64,000 nt of DNA, taken from contig UQMM01000007.1 in the NCBI GenBank assembly GCA_900542165.1, positions 18,024 through 82,023 of the forward strand, written 5' to 3'. Shown here piece by piece: positions 1-9,382 of this stretch. The notes under the pieces were generated by a model. That model was given only the letters and a program-made list of their open reading frames with translations. It searched no databases and was not told where the DNA came from. The stretch's first letter is position 1. Each line of letters opens with the position of its first letter. This DNA comes from an uncultured Collinsella sp. (GTDB lineage: Bacteria > Actinomycetota > Coriobacteriia > Coriobacteriales > Coriobacteriaceae). A program made the position numbers and the translations under genes.

Positions 1-38
1 ACGTCGACAACGACGGCAACATTACCGGCCTGTTCTAA
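1..38 (+). CDS. C-terminal end of an upstream gene (partial)
   Basis: The third forward frame reads ...VDNDGNITGLF and then a TAA stop at 36-38. A strong intrinsic terminator follows 26 bases later on the same strand, which supports a gene ending here. Only eleven residues are visible, so the product cannot be named. Confidence 0.45.
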   Translation, partial: VDNDGNITGLF

Positions 39-63
39 GCCTGCTGCTCATAGCCGCTTGCAC

Positions 64-99
64 GCCCCGCCGCGCCCACAAGGCACGGCGGGGCTTTTT
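64..99 (+). terminator. Intrinsic terminator of the upstream partial gene
   Basis: Nine-base perfect stem gccccgccg (64-72) with cggcggggc (86-94), followed by TTTTT (95-99). Confidence 0.85.
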
Positions 100-217
100 G
101 ATCCTTAGGCCCGCGCATGTCTTGTAGATACCGACGGACTCTGCCCGTCATAGGCTTTTGCGCGGGTAGAATGCATGGATAACTTGAGGCTCACGCGCGA
201 CGGAAAGGAATCGTTGC

Positions 218-1207
218 ATGGATCAGGACAAGACAACCGTGATGGGCGGCTACGGTTCCGCGCAGGCTGGCGATAGCGCCGATGCGACCCGCGTTGTTCC
301 TAACCCCGGTTATACCGACCCCGCCGCGACGCAGCCTTCTGCCGAGTCCACCCGGGTTATGGGCTATGGCGACATGGCGCAGGATTCTTACGCTGCATCT
401 TCGCAAGGCCCCTATGGCAACGCAGCTCCGGACCCGTTTGATTACGCGCCGCAGGATTCTTATGCCGTCTCGACGCCGAATCCCTATGATGACCTGCCGC
501 AAAATCCCATTCCGCAGCCTCAGCAGACGACGTATATGCCTCGCACGGCGCAGCCTCGCTACGAGTCGCGCGAGCCGTATCGCGAGTACCCCAAGTCGAT
601 TCCGCAATATGGCGAGGACGAGGAGAAGAAGCCGTCGCGTTCGTCGAGCGTGATCAAGAAGATCCTCATCGTACTGGCGATCTTCTTTGCGCTGTCGGTT
701 GTGTTTGCCATCGTGTCGGGCATGCTTAACAAGCGAGGGAGTTCAACGGCCGATGCCACTGCCGAGCAAACCGAGTCCGCTTCGTCTAGCACCGTCGATC
801 TTAGCGATATCCCGGGGCAGTACTGGTCCAACGCCAAGAAGATCCTCAAGTCGCGCGGCGCCGATCTTTCGAATGCCGTGGTCCTGACTGATGATGGCTC
901 AACGCCCGTCGTCGATGCCAACTGGGTCGTTACTTCTGCCTACTATAACGACAACGGCAACCTCGAAATTCAACTCACGCACAAGAACAGCTCGGGCAAC
1001 TCGTCCGACGGCCAAAGCGGTACCGACAGCTCGAGCTCCAATACGCTGGAGGACTTGAGCAACAAGGCACAGGAGTTGGGAGACAAGGCCCAAGAGCTGG
1101 GCGACACGGCCCAGAACCTGGGCGACACCGCCCAGAACCTGGGTGATATGGCGACGGATGCCTGGAACGCGCTGCAAAACGGCATCTCGGGCGCGCAGGG
1201 AAACTAG
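218..1207 (+). CDS. Membrane-anchored Pro/Tyr/Gln-rich protein, function unknown
   Basis: 329 aa. The N-terminal 145 residues are low-complexity, rich in Pro, Tyr, Gln, Asp and Ala (MGYGD, PYDDLP, PQPQQT), typical of disordered cytoplasmic heads of actinobacterial membrane proteins. One membrane segment lies at about 148-170 (KKILIVLAIFFALSVVFAIV), flanked by lysines. The outside part has a Ser/Thr-rich linker, a small domain at about 195-260 (IPGQYWSNAKKILKSRGADL, resembling PASTA-like or DUF folds but not securely assigned), a Ser/Gly linker and a C-terminal helix with imperfect heptads LGDTAQN and LGDKAQE. The start is supported by GGAAAGGA about ten bases upstream. It stands alone between two terminator-like or convergent boundaries. 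No function is assigned. Confidence 0.8.
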   Translation: MDQDKTTVMGGYGSAQAGDSADATRVVPNPGYTDPAATQPSAESTRVMGYGDMAQDSYAASSQGPYGNAAPDPFDYAPQDSYAVSTPNPYDDLPQNPIPQPQQTTYMPRTAQPRYESREPYREYPKSIPQYGEDEEKKPSRSSSVIKKILIVLAIFFALSVVFAIVSGMLNKRGSSTADATAEQTESASSSTVDLSDIPGQYWSNAKKILKSRGADLSNAVVLTDDGSTPVVDANWVVTSAYYNDNGNLEIQLTHKNSSGNSSDGQSGTDSSSSNTLEDLSNKAQELGDKAQELGDTAQNLGDTAQNLGDMATDAWNALQNGISGAQGN

Positions 1208-1225
1208 CGGACGAGCGGAGCGGGG

Positions 1226-2407
1226 CTACAGCTGCTCGGCCGGACGCTCGGGCGAGCTAAAGCCCGAATCAAACGTGACGACGCATGAGGCGTCGGGCCG
1301 GCGCTCGTGCACGATGCGCGTGACGAGCTCCAGCAGCTCCTCGTCGGATATGTCAAAGCCGTCGGGACGCACAAGGTCAAATGACACAAAGCCATCGTGT
1401 TCGTGAAGGTCGTGGATGGAAAGCGCGGGGTCGATCTGCGCTACGCCGCGCTTGACCCAGCCGCGCAGGTCGTCGCCGGTGGTGGCGATGGGGTCGCAGT
1501 GCAGCGTGATATCGATGCCCATCTGGCGCTTGATGTCGTGCTCGATGGTGTCCAAAATCTCGTGGTGCTCAAATGCGTCGCCCTCGCCGGGCATCTCCAC
1601 GTGGGCGCTGGCAAACTGACGACCGGGGCCGTAGTCGTGCACCATGAGGTCGTGTGTGCCCAAGACCTGCGGATAGGACATGATCTTGTCGCGGATTGCC
1701 TGGACGAGCTTGGGGTCGGGCGCTTGCCCCAGCAACGGGCTGATGGCGTCGCGCACTAGGCCCATGCCGCTGATGCAGATGAAGATGCCCACACCCAGGC
1801 CTGCCCAGCCATCGAGGTCAAAGCCGGTCGTCTGCGAAATAAGCGCCGCCACCAAGACCGAGCCCGAGGTGATGACGTCGTTTTTGGAGTCCTGTGCCGT
1901 GGCGATGAGCGTCTCCGAGTCGATGCGGTCGCCCAACGTGCGGTTGAACGCGGCCATCCAGAGCTTAACGAGCATGGACAAGACGAGGGCGGCTAAGGAG
2001 AGCACCGAATATGCAGTGGGGGAAGGCTTGATGATTTTAGTGACCGACTCGAGGATCAGGTTGATGCCGACGGCGCAAACCAGGACGGCGACGAACAGGC
2101 CGGCTAGGTACTCATAGCGGCCGTGGCCATAGGGGTGGCCTTCGTCTGCCGGGCGGCTGGCAAGGCGGAACCCGAGTAGGCTCACGATGTTGCTCGAGGC
2201 ATCGGAGAGGTTGTTGAAAGCGTCGGCGATGAGGGAGACGGAGCCGGCGAGCAGGCCCGCGATGCCCTTGGCCAGGCACAGGGTGATGTTGAGGCCAATG
2301 CAGACGAGGCCTGCGGAAAAGCCCGCGTTGGTGCGGCAAGATGCATCGACCGGCTCGCTCTCGCTGCCGGGAACAAGCGTATGTACCAGCCGATTTACAA
2401 ATAGCAT
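1226..2407 (-). CDS. Cation diffusion facilitator (CDF) family metal efflux transporter
   Basis: About 393 aa from the ATG at 2407, chosen because GAGGA sits eight bases upstream; longer starts at 2428 or 2566 lack a convincing ribosome site. The CDF core is clear: a membrane segment with DAFNNLSDASSN, the family loop HPYGHGRYEYLAG, a second metal-site helix with DSKND, and a cytoplasmic C-terminal domain (GTHDLMVHDYGPGRQFASAH). CDF proteins export divalent cations (Zn, Fe, Mn, Co) in exchange for protons. The first metal-site pair reads D-x3-N rather than the D-x3-D of FieF, so the metal may differ from zinc and iron; this is inference. A further roughly 60-residue tail follows the usual C-terminal domain. 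The gene is transcribed convergently with the gene at 218. Confidence 0.9.
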   Translation of the reverse strand: MLFVNRLVHTLVPGSESEPVDASCRTNAGFSAGLVCIGLNITLCLAKGIAGLLAGSVSLIADAFNNLSDASSNIVSLLGFRLASRPADEGHPYGHGRYEYLAGLFVAVLVCAVGINLILESVTKIIKPSPTAYSVLSLAALVLSMLVKLWMAAFNRTLGDRIDSETLIATAQDSKNDVITSGSVLVAALISQTTGFDLDGWAGLGVGIFICISGMGLVRDAISPLLGQAPDPKLVQAIRDKIMSYPQVLGTHDLMVHDYGPGRQFASAHVEMPGEGDAFEHHEILDTIEHDIKRQMGIDITLHCDPIATTGDDLRGWVKRGVAQIDPALSIHDLHEHDGFVSFDLVRPDGFDISDEELLELVTRIVHERRPDASCVVTFDSGFSSPERPAEQL

Positions 2408-2625
2408 AGCGGTCGTCCTCACAATCATGTTTAAGGGGATAGTGTAGCTCGCGCGGGGGCGCCGTGCACCGATGCTCAGAAAATGCAGCAATAGTCTGCC
2501 GGTGCTAACGAGCGAGCCTTCTCGTCTGCCTGGGTGGTCCATTTTGGGCCACATGGGTATGGGCATGTGCCTGCTTGCTCGACATACTTAATGTCGACAG
2601 CCCCTGTGCAAAGGAGGACGTTTCC

Positions 2626-3963
2626 ATGGACGAGATGTTTGCCATTAAATGTCAAAACTGCGGCGGCCCTATGTACTCGCACCAGGCTAAGCGCAGCTTT
2701 GAGTGCGCCTATTGCGGCACGGTCGTTCCGTGGCAGGCTGATGCGGGGGAGCCCAAGAGCGCCCTGGGCATTCGCCATACGCCGCTGACGGTGGTGGATG
2801 GACTGCTCAAGCTCACGCATGTGTCGCAACTCGAGCGCCCGGAGGACCCGGACTGGTATTTCTTCAATTCGCACTGGCGCAATCAGTCGGTCCTGGAACA
2901 TCTGCTGTGGGAGGATCGCGGCACGGCGCAAGAGTTTCAAGAGGCCACGCATGTGAGCATTCCGTGCCCCTTCTGCGGAGCGTCCTTTGAGGGCGAGTCA
3001 ACGCAGCGTGTGTTTGAGTGCCCGTCCTGCGGCAACAAGATCGGCATTGCCGACCTGCTCAAGCCGGGGACGTTTAGCAAGCGCCTGACCTTGGGCGTTG
3101 GTGCCGAGTACGTGCCTGAGCAGGGCATTCCCTGTGAAATCTCGCTGCAGCAGGCACGTGCCAACGCGCTGCAGCTGGTGCGCCAGTACCCCGACGCCTT
3201 TGCCGGGCACGACGTGGAAGATGCGATCCAAAACGACATGATGGTCTTCTATTTCCCTATGGCGCTGGCGGACCTGCGCATGATGGCGAGCTTCCCGGGC
3301 AAGGGCCTGAGCAAGGAGATCTTGGTGTACTACGAGGTGCTCGACTGGGCATACCCCAGGGCAAACTACCTGGACGTTCGCCTCATGGGCATTTTGGAGC
3401 CGTGGGACTTTGCCAAGGTTGGGCCGTTCGATCCCGCCATGCAGGAAGGCGACTTCCGCGTTGTCTCCGTCGATGCGTCTACCAAGGACCAGGTAGTCAT
3501 TGATAAGTTGGCGCTCGACGTTGCGGGCAACGACGCCGAGGCTGTGCTGGGGCTCAATAAAAAGAGCATCCGCACCTGGGCGCGCAAGGCCCGCAAGCAC
3601 AAGGACGGCCTAGTTATGGTGCCGGTGTACTTTGTCGATCGTCCGGCGACGGACAGCCGCGATGGCGAGCAGGTGCGCATTGCCGTAAACGGACAGACGG
3701 GCCGCGCGGCCGCGGTGGTGTTTAGTGACAAGCGCGAAACGCACGTCGTGGCGCCGCTCAATCCGAGCCTGCATCTGTCCGGTGAGAGCACCGTGCATGC
3801 CACGCCCATCGAGGTCAAATACGTTAAGTCGCCGTTTCTGTACCAGATCGTGCGCCGTGGAGGCGGCGAGCAACCGCGCCAGGTTGCAGCGGTTGCCGAG
3901 GGTTCCTACCGAGAAGAAAAGCCCAAACGCAAGGGCTTGCTCGCTGCGATCTTTGGGAAGTAG
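2626..3963 (+). CDS. Protein with two N-terminal zinc ribbons, function unknown
   Basis: 445 aa from the ATG at 2626, which has AAAGGAGG about eight bases upstream. Residues 7-28 carry CQNCGG...CAYCG and residues about 110-135 carry CPFCG...CPSCGNKIG, two CxxC-CxxC zinc ribbons of the TFIIB/rubredoxin-like type. The remaining 300 residues are soluble and mixed alpha/beta with no catalytic motif I recognise; the last 35 residues are basic and end KRKGLLAAIFGK. Proteins with paired zinc ribbons and a large C-terminal domain of unknown function are common in Coriobacteriia. The gene is monocistronic: an intrinsic terminator follows 40 bases downstream. Confidence 0.8.
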   Translation: MDEMFAIKCQNCGGPMYSHQAKRSFECAYCGTVVPWQADAGEPKSALGIRHTPLTVVDGLLKLTHVSQLERPEDPDWYFFNSHWRNQSVLEHLLWEDRGTAQEFQEATHVSIPCPFCGASFEGESTQRVFECPSCGNKIGIADLLKPGTFSKRLTLGVGAEYVPEQGIPCEISLQQARANALQLVRQYPDAFAGHDVEDAIQNDMMVFYFPMALADLRMMASFPGKGLSKEILVYYEVLDWAYPRANYLDVRLMGILEPWDFAKVGPFDPAMQEGDFRVVSVDASTKDQVVIDKLALDVAGNDAEAVLGLNKKSIRTWARKARKHKDGLVMVPVYFVDRPATDSRDGEQVRIAVNGQTGRAAAVVFSDKRETHVVAPLNPSLHLSGESTVHATPIEVKYVKSPFLYQIVRRGGGEQPRQVAAVAEGSYREEKPKRKGLLAAIFGK

Positions 3964-4003
3964 GGGCGGTGCCGGTTAGAGTCGTGATGCGATAGCCAGC
4001 GAC

Positions 4004-4041
4004 ACGGGGCAGCTCGCAGGAGTGCGGACTGCCCCGTTTTT
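4004..4041 (+). terminator. Intrinsic terminator of the zinc-ribbon gene
   Basis: Stem acggggcag (4004-4012) pairs with ctgccccgt (4029-4037), followed by a T run to 4041. Confidence 0.85.
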
Positions 4042-4156
4042 GTGTTGCGGGGAAGTGCTGGGCACTTCATTAAATGCCCCTGCTCGGAGCGTTGGCGCTG
4101 AACAACATTACGTTTGCCGATAGCTATTAAAAAGTGTCCGCTCGCGGTAGTAGTAT

Positions 4157-4286
4157 CAAAAAAAGAGGGGTTCCAAACGGAACCCCTCTGGCAAGTCAAA
4201 TTGTCCCCTACGGGACGCCCTCCGAAGAAGGCATTTTTGGCATAGCCGTATTTTGACTCGCAGTGTCGATGTAACTGGTAATCGAC
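4157..4286 (-). ncRNA. tracrRNA of the type II-A CRISPR-Cas system
   Basis: Plus-strand bases 4251-4286 resemble the CRISPR repeat (shared cagtgtcgat and taactggtaatc with one C/G change, plus the ttttg end), so the minus strand carries the anti-repeat. Minus-strand order is then: anti-repeat with a bulge opposite GGA; short nexus stem GGCTATGCC (4247-4239); hairpin GCCUUC-UUCG-GAGGGC with a UUCG tetraloop (4232-4217); hairpin GTCCC-GTAG-GGGAC (4216-4203); and terminator stem agaggggttcc with ggaacccctct (4189-4164) followed by seven or more Ts. The RNA would be about 130 nt. A TG-extended -10, TACAGT on the minus strand (4298-4293), places the start near 4286. The opposite-strand position directly upstream of cas9 is normal for type II-A. 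Confidence 0.88.
4253..4282 (+). promoter_or_regulatory. Candidate cas operon promoter inside the tracrRNA anti-repeat
   Basis: TTGACT (4253-4258) and GGTAAT (4277-4282) are spaced 18 bases apart and would start cas9 mRNA near 4289, 35 bases before the ATG. The -10 is weak (four of six). If real, the cas promoter and the tracrRNA 5' end occupy the same DNA on opposite strands. Proposed from sequence alone. Confidence 0.35.
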
Positions 4287-4323
4287 AAGGCAACTGTAGC
4301 ACAGCGCGAAAGGGCTGGTCTAT

Positions 4324-7300
4324 ATGAATCTAAGAAACTACTCGGGTGAGTACAGTATCGGTCTAGACATGGGCACCAACTCCGTGGGTTGGGCGGTTAC
4401 GGACGAGCATGGCAAGCTCCTGCATTTTAAGAAGCAGCCTACCTGGGGCAGTCGTCTGTTCGATGCCGCACAGCCGGCTTCTGAGGCTCGTGTCCATCGC
4501 GGTCAGCGTCGTCGCTATGTGCGGCGTCGTTGGCGCTTGGATCTACTGCAAAAACTGTTTGAGCCCGCAATGAACGAAGTTGATCCGGGCTTTTTCATGC
4601 GGCTCAACCAGTCGCGAACCATCGAAGGCGACCCGATCTTTACCAAGGACTTCACGAAGGCCGATTACTACGATCGTTTCCCGACCATCTATCATCTGCG
4701 CGCTTACCTTATGGGCACCGATGAGCAGGCAGATCTCCGCTTGGTGTACCTTGCGATTCATAACATCGTTAAGCATCGCGGTAACTTTTTGCGCCAGGGA
4801 GAGAAGCTGACGGCAAAGACAGCAAAGACATCTGATGCCCTTAAGAATCTCAATGGTGCTCTGAAGACATGGTGCGAATCGAGGGAATATGAGTTCGTGA
4901 AACTTAATGAACTCTCTGTAGCGAAGATCTTGGCTGACGAGCAATCTTCTCGCTCGCAAAAGGCGAAAGATATTCAGGCTCTTGTAAAAGTAGACACTTT
5001 GGACGCTGCTGCGAATAAAAAGCTGGTGAAGGCTTTGTCGAACGCTGTCGTCGGTCTTCAGTGCGAGTTCAAAGATGTGTTTGGCGAGTTTGAGTGCGAG
5101 GCAACTAAGCTCGCGCTTTCTGACGACGAGAAACTCGAGACACTGCAAGCTGCGTGTCCCGACGATTGCGTCGAGCTTCTTGAGTCTGTCTGCGGGGTAT
5201 ATTCTGCTTATGTTTTGCAGGGGCTTTTGTCATATGCAGAAGGCCAAACTATTTCGATCAACATGATCAAGAAATACGAGCAATACGCAGAAGACCTTGC
5301 TCTGCTTAAGCTCTTGGTCCGCGAATATGCTCCCGGCTCATATGAGTCTTTCTTCCGCGGCGCAACCTATCACGATTCGAATAGCGATGACCCCTCGCGC
5401 GACTACGATGCCTCTAAGGCGCAGGGCTACACAGCATATGACCTGCATAAATTGTCCTATGATGACTTCGCTAAATCCGTAAAGAAACTCTTTACGGGAA
5501 CGGGCGCGGAGACGGATGAGCGCTATGTCGCCATGATGGATGCATTCGACAAGCAACGCTTTTTGCGCCGCCTTAAGACGAGTGATAACGGTTCTATCTA
5601 CTACCAGCTGCATCTCGAGGAGCTGCAGGCTATTCTGAAAAGCCAGGGCCGTTTTTATCCGTTCCTTAAGGATGAGGCTGCGAAGATCGAGAGTCTGGTC
5701 ACGTTCCGAATCCCGTACTATGTGGGACCGCTGACGCCTAAAAATGCTGCCCAGGACAAACATGGCAAGCATCGATTCCAGTGGTCCGAGCGCAAGCCCG
5801 GTATGGAAGATGCGACGATCACGCCTTGGAACTGGGATACCGTGATCGATAAGAATAAGAGCGCCGAGAACTTTATCCTGCGCATGACAGGTGACTGCAC
5901 GTATCTTGCTGGCGAGAAGGTGCTTCCCAAGCAGTCCCTGCTCTATGAGGAGTTCTGCGTTCTAAATGAACTCAATGGCGTTCGCTGGTCTGAAGATGGT
6001 GACGATTGGCAACGCTTGGATGCCGCGCAGCGTGAGGGCATTGTCCATGAGCTTTTCCATAAAAAGCGTCGCGTTACCTACAAGATGATTGCCGACTGGC
6101 TTGTAAAAGAGGGCGACGCGACAAATCCGGTTGTCCGCGGCGGCCAGGGTGAGAGCGGTCTTGAATCGAAGATGGGCTCGTACATCTTCTTTGCCAAGGA
6201 CATCTTTGGCGTGGACGAGTTGAGCCGCGCCGAGTATCCAGTTATCGAGAAGATCATTCTTTGGAACACGTTGTTCGAGGACCGCTCGATTCTTAAGGAA
6301 AAACTGCAGGATGAGTTCGGTCCCAGTGGCAACGGAATGCTTGATGCCGAGCAGATTAAGAAGATTTGCAAAAAGCGACTGACCGGCTGGGGACGTCTGT
6401 CGGAGAAGTTCCTGACGGGTATTAGGATTGATACGCAAGCCGGTCGCTCTATGAGCATCATGGACGTGCTGCGAGAGGGAAACCCCAGTTCCGAGCGTCG
6501 CTTGGGCGAGACCATGGTGATGATGGAGATTCTCCACGACAACACGCTGGGCTTCCAGGAAAAAGCGGATGAACACAATCGCAGGTACTACGCCGAGCAT
6601 GAGAAGTCTCTAGGCGTAAATGAGCTCCCCGGATCTCCGGCGATTCGTCGCAGCCTGAATCAAGCGATTCGCATTGTTGACGAAATCGCAAAGATTGCGG
6701 GGCACGCGCCGGCTAACGTTTTTGTTGAGGTGACTCGCGACGAGGACGAAAAGAAAAAGGGCAAGCGGACTACGAAGCGCTGGGACGCCATCGAGGACGC
6801 TCTCAAGGCGTTTAAGGCCGAGGGCGGCGACCTGGCTGTTATGGACGATTTCATGGAGCTCAAGGCGGCAAACGTTGATCTTGACGAGCGCCTGACTCTC
6901 TATTTAATGCAGAACGGAAAATGCCTGTATTCTGGCCGCTCTATCGACCTTAACAAGCTCATGGCGGGCTCAGGTGAGTACGAGGTCGACCATATCATTC
7001 CGCGTGCCTACATCAAGGATGACAGTCTGGAGAATAAGGCGCTGGTGTACCGCGAGGAGAACCAGCACAAGACCGACCAGCTTTTGATCGATAAGGGTAT
7101 TCGCTGGAAGATGGGCGAAACGTGGAAGCAACTGCACCAAGCGAAGCTCATTGGCGATAAAAAGTATCGCAACCTGCTGCGCCCTTCCATAAACGAGAAC
7201 GCCATGAAGGGCTTTGTCGCGCGCCAACTCGTGGAGACGAGCCAGATGGTTAAGATGGCGCAGGCGTTGCTTGAGGCACGTTATGCCGAAGAGGGAACTA

Positions 7301-8514
7301 AGATCGTTCCTGTTAAGGCGAGCGTATCGCACAACCTTCGTGAGGCGGCCGGCTTAGTCAAATGCCGCGAAGCCAACGATTTCCATCATGCGCATGATGC
7401 CTATCTGGCATGCCGTTTGGGGCTGTTTATTCAGATGCGCCATCCCGGTATGTACGAGAACCCCATCGGCTACTCGCATGTGATTAAGAAATACGTGCGC
7501 GAGCAGTCCGAGCTGTTTAAGAAAATCCATCGCATGCCTGGATCTGCCGGATTTGTCGTCAATAGCTTTATGACTGCGGGTTTTGACCCCGAGACGGGCG
7601 AGGTCTTTGACGATGCCTGGGCCGAGGACGACGAGGTCAAACGTTATAGGGGAAAGTATCTTCCGGACGGTTGGAACGCAGCAGCGGAGGTCGAGGGCAT
7701 TCGCCGCGCGCTCAACTATCGCCAGTGCTACATCTCGAGGATGCCTCAGGAGGATACGGGTGCATTCTGGAAGGCAACGATTTACTCGCCGCGTGATCCC
7801 AAGATGGGCGCAAAGCTTGAGTTGTCGACCAAGCAGGGGCTCGACGCCAAGCAATACGGTGGTTTTTCGAGCCAGCAGTTTGCGTACTTCTTTATCTATG
7901 AGGCCAAAAAGAAGGGTAAGCCGGTGTTCCGGTTCTCTCAGGTTCCCGTGTGGCTTGCGGCGCGCATCGAGGGCGACTCGGCAGCGCTTGACGAGTATGC
8001 GAGGGGACTTGCGGAGAAGGAGGGTTTGGAGTACGTCGGTATCACGAGGTCGAAGATCTACAAGAAACAGCTGATTGAGGTGGATGGCGAGAGGTTCTTT
8101 ATTACGGGGAAAAAGGAGATGAGGAATGCTACGCAACTGGCTTTTTCAAATGAGCAAATGAAACTGCTCGCAGGAGATGCGTGTAGCGAAGATGCTATCA
8201 AGCTTTTGGATATGTTTAATCCCGCAGCTTCTTCCGTCTCTGGCAGGCTGCTGCGTCAACTCAAAATTGAGGCGATTATAGAAAAGTGCGCAACTATGGA
8301 TGCGGAAGATGTTGTTGCAGTAGTCAAGCGCCTGCTTGCCTTGGTGAATGGAACAATGAATATGGTTGATTTGTCACCGGCGGGCGGCTCAAAGTTTTCG
8401 GGTTGTATACAACCTAATTATTCAAAGTTGCTGAGCGATTCAAATGTGACGGTTTTCCTTATTGTCCAGTCCGTAACAGGCATGTTCGAGAGAAGGACTC
8501 GTGTCGGGCTTTAG
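4324..8514 (+). CDS. cas9: CRISPR-associated endonuclease Cas9 (type II-A)
   Basis: 1396 aa, a full-length Cas9. It is the RNA-guided effector: with crRNA and tracrRNA it cuts double-stranded target DNA, HNH cutting the target strand and RuvC the other. Visible parts: RuvC-I YSIGLDMGTNSVGWAV with D15; Arg-rich bridge helix at about 59-80 (RGQRRRYVRRRWR); recognition lobe to about 780; RuvC-II VFVEVTR with E802; HNH EYEVDHIIPRAYIKDDS with D889 and H890; RuvC-III FHHAHDAY with H1022 and D1025; and a PAM-interacting C-terminal region. All catalytic residues are present, so it should be active. AAAGGG lies upstream of the ATG. The 3' end overlaps cas1 by 14 bases, indicating one cas operon. The length and the csn2 neighbour fit II-A rather than II-C. 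Confidence 0.98.
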   Translation: MNLRNYSGEYSIGLDMGTNSVGWAVTDEHGKLLHFKKQPTWGSRLFDAAQPASEARVHRGQRRRYVRRRWRLDLLQKLFEPAMNEVDPGFFMRLNQSRTIEGDPIFTKDFTKADYYDRFPTIYHLRAYLMGTDEQADLRLVYLAIHNIVKHRGNFLRQGEKLTAKTAKTSDALKNLNGALKTWCESREYEFVKLNELSVAKILADEQSSRSQKAKDIQALVKVDTLDAAANKKLVKALSNAVVGLQCEFKDVFGEFECEATKLALSDDEKLETLQAACPDDCVELLESVCGVYSAYVLQGLLSYAEGQTISINMIKKYEQYAEDLALLKLLVREYAPGSYESFFRGATYHDSNSDDPSRDYDASKAQGYTAYDLHKLSYDDFAKSVKKLFTGTGAETDERYVAMMDAFDKQRFLRRLKTSDNGSIYYQLHLEELQAILKSQGRFYPFLKDEAAKIESLVTFRIPYYVGPLTPKNAAQDKHGKHRFQWSERKPGMEDATITPWNWDTVIDKNKSAENFILRMTGDCTYLAGEKVLPKQSLLYEEFCVLNELNGVRWSEDGDDWQRLDAAQREGIVHELFHKKRRVTYKMIADWLVKEGDATNPVVRGGQGESGLESKMGSYIFFAKDIFGVDELSRAEYPVIEKIILWNTLFEDRSILKEKLQDEFGPSGNGMLDAEQIKKICKKRLTGWGRLSEKFLTGIRIDTQAGRSMSIMDVLREGNPSSERRLGETMVMMEILHDNTLGFQEKADEHNRRYYAEHEKSLGVNELPGSPAIRRSLNQAIRIVDEIAKIAGHAPANVFVEVTRDEDEKKKGKRTTKRWDAIEDALKAFKAEGGDLAVMDDFMELKAANVDLDERLTLYLMQNGKCLYSGRSIDLNKLMAGSGEYEVDHIIPRAYIKDDSLENKALVYREENQHKTDQLLIDKGIRWKMGETWKQLHQAKLIGDKKYRNLLRPSINENAMKGFVARQLVETSQMVKMAQALLEARYAEEGTKIVPVKASVSHNLREAAGLVKCREANDFHHAHDAYLACRLGLFIQMRHPGMYENPIGYSHVIKKYVREQSELFKKIHRMPGSAGFVVNSFMTAGFDPETGEVFDDAWAEDDEVKRYRGKYLPDGWNAAAEVEGIRRALNYRQCYISRMPQEDTGAFWKATIYSPRDPKMGAKLELSTKQGLDAKQYGGFSSQQFAYFFIYEAKKKGKPVFRFSQVPVWLAARIEGDSAALDEYARGLAEKEGLEYVGITRSKIYKKQLIEVDGERFFITGKKEMRNATQLAFSNEQMKLLAGDACSEDAIKLLDMFNPAASSVSGRLLRQLKIEAIIEKCATMDAEDVVAVVKRLLALVNGTMNMVDLSPAGGSKFSGCIQPNYSKLLSDSNVTVFLIVQSVTGMFERRTRVGL

Positions 8515-9382
8515 GAATATCGTCATTTCCAGCCCCTGCAAATTACAGTACAAGGGCGGCTACATGGTTGTCCGCCGCGAGGACGACACGGCGAAGGTCC
8601 ACCTTTCGGAGATTTCGTCGGTCGTCCTCCAGACCAACCAGGTGTTCATAAGCGCTTATCTGCTCTCGGAGCTTGCCAAGGCAAAGGTCGCGTTTGTCGT
8701 CTCTGACGAGAAGCGCGACCCCATTGGGCAGTATTTACCGCTATATGGGGCTCATAACACCAGTAAGCGTATTGCAGAACAGCTTGAGTGGGGCGAACCA
8801 ATCAAAAAGCGCGTATGGCAACGAATCGTGCGCGACAAAATCAAACATCAATCTGATGTGCTCCACGCCCGTGCGCGTGAGGAGCAGGGTGAGACGCTCA
8901 AGAGCATTGTTGCCGAGGTGCGCTCGGGTGATACAACAAATCGCGAGGGTCATGCCGCTCGACTGTATTTCAGCTCCCTGTTTGGTCCGTCCTTCTCAAG
9001 GGATGACGATACGCCTCTCAATGCTGCTCTCAATTACGGGTATGCGATCCTGCTGTCGAGCGTCAATCGCGAGATTGCGGCGCGCGGATATCTTACGCAG
9101 ACGGGGATTTGCCATAGGAACGAGTATAACCAGTTCAACCTGAGCTGCGATTTCATGGAGCCTTTTAGACCTCTTGTTGACCGTATCGTGTTCGATAACT
9201 ATGACGGCGAATTCTCCAAGGAAACAAAGCTGCTTTTGGTCGACATGCTTAACCAGGGAATCGCATATCGAGGCGGCACGTATCGCGTGGGCTCTGTAAT
9301 CTCTCTGTACGTTGCCGATTGCTTCAAGGCTCTTGACCGGAAGCTGTCGGTAGACGAAATCGAGTCGTTTGAGGTCGTATGA
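8501..9382 (+). CDS. cas1: CRISPR integrase Cas1 (type II)
   Basis: 293 aa, normal for type II Cas1. With Cas2 it integrates new spacers at the leader-repeat junction. The start is GTG at 8501 with AGAAGGA just upstream, inside the last codons of cas9. The N-terminal beta domain (ISSPCKLQYKGGYMVV) and the helical catalytic domain are both present. Likely metal ligands are the Glu in REGHAARLYFSSLFG, the His in GICHRNEYNQFNLSCDFMEP and the following Glu/Asp, in the order expected of the family. It overlaps cas2 by four bases. Confidence 0.97.
   Translation: MSGFRNIVISSPCKLQYKGGYMVVRREDDTAKVHLSEISSVVLQTNQVFISAYLLSELAKAKVAFVVSDEKRDPIGQYLPLYGAHNTSKRIAEQLEWGEPIKKRVWQRIVRDKIKHQSDVLHARAREEQGETLKSIVAEVRSGDTTNREGHAARLYFSSLFGPSFSRDDDTPLNAALNYGYAILLSSVNREIAARGYLTQTGICHRNEYNQFNLSCDFMEPFRPLVDRIVFDNYDGEFSKETKLLLVDMLNQGIAYRGGTYRVGSVISLYVADCFKALDRKLSVDEIESFEVV

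Noticed and set aside
4251..4286. Repeat-like sequence upstream of cas9 as an orphan CRISPR repeat
   Set aside because: It is the anti-repeat of the tracrRNA on the other strand, followed there by nexus, hairpins and a terminator.
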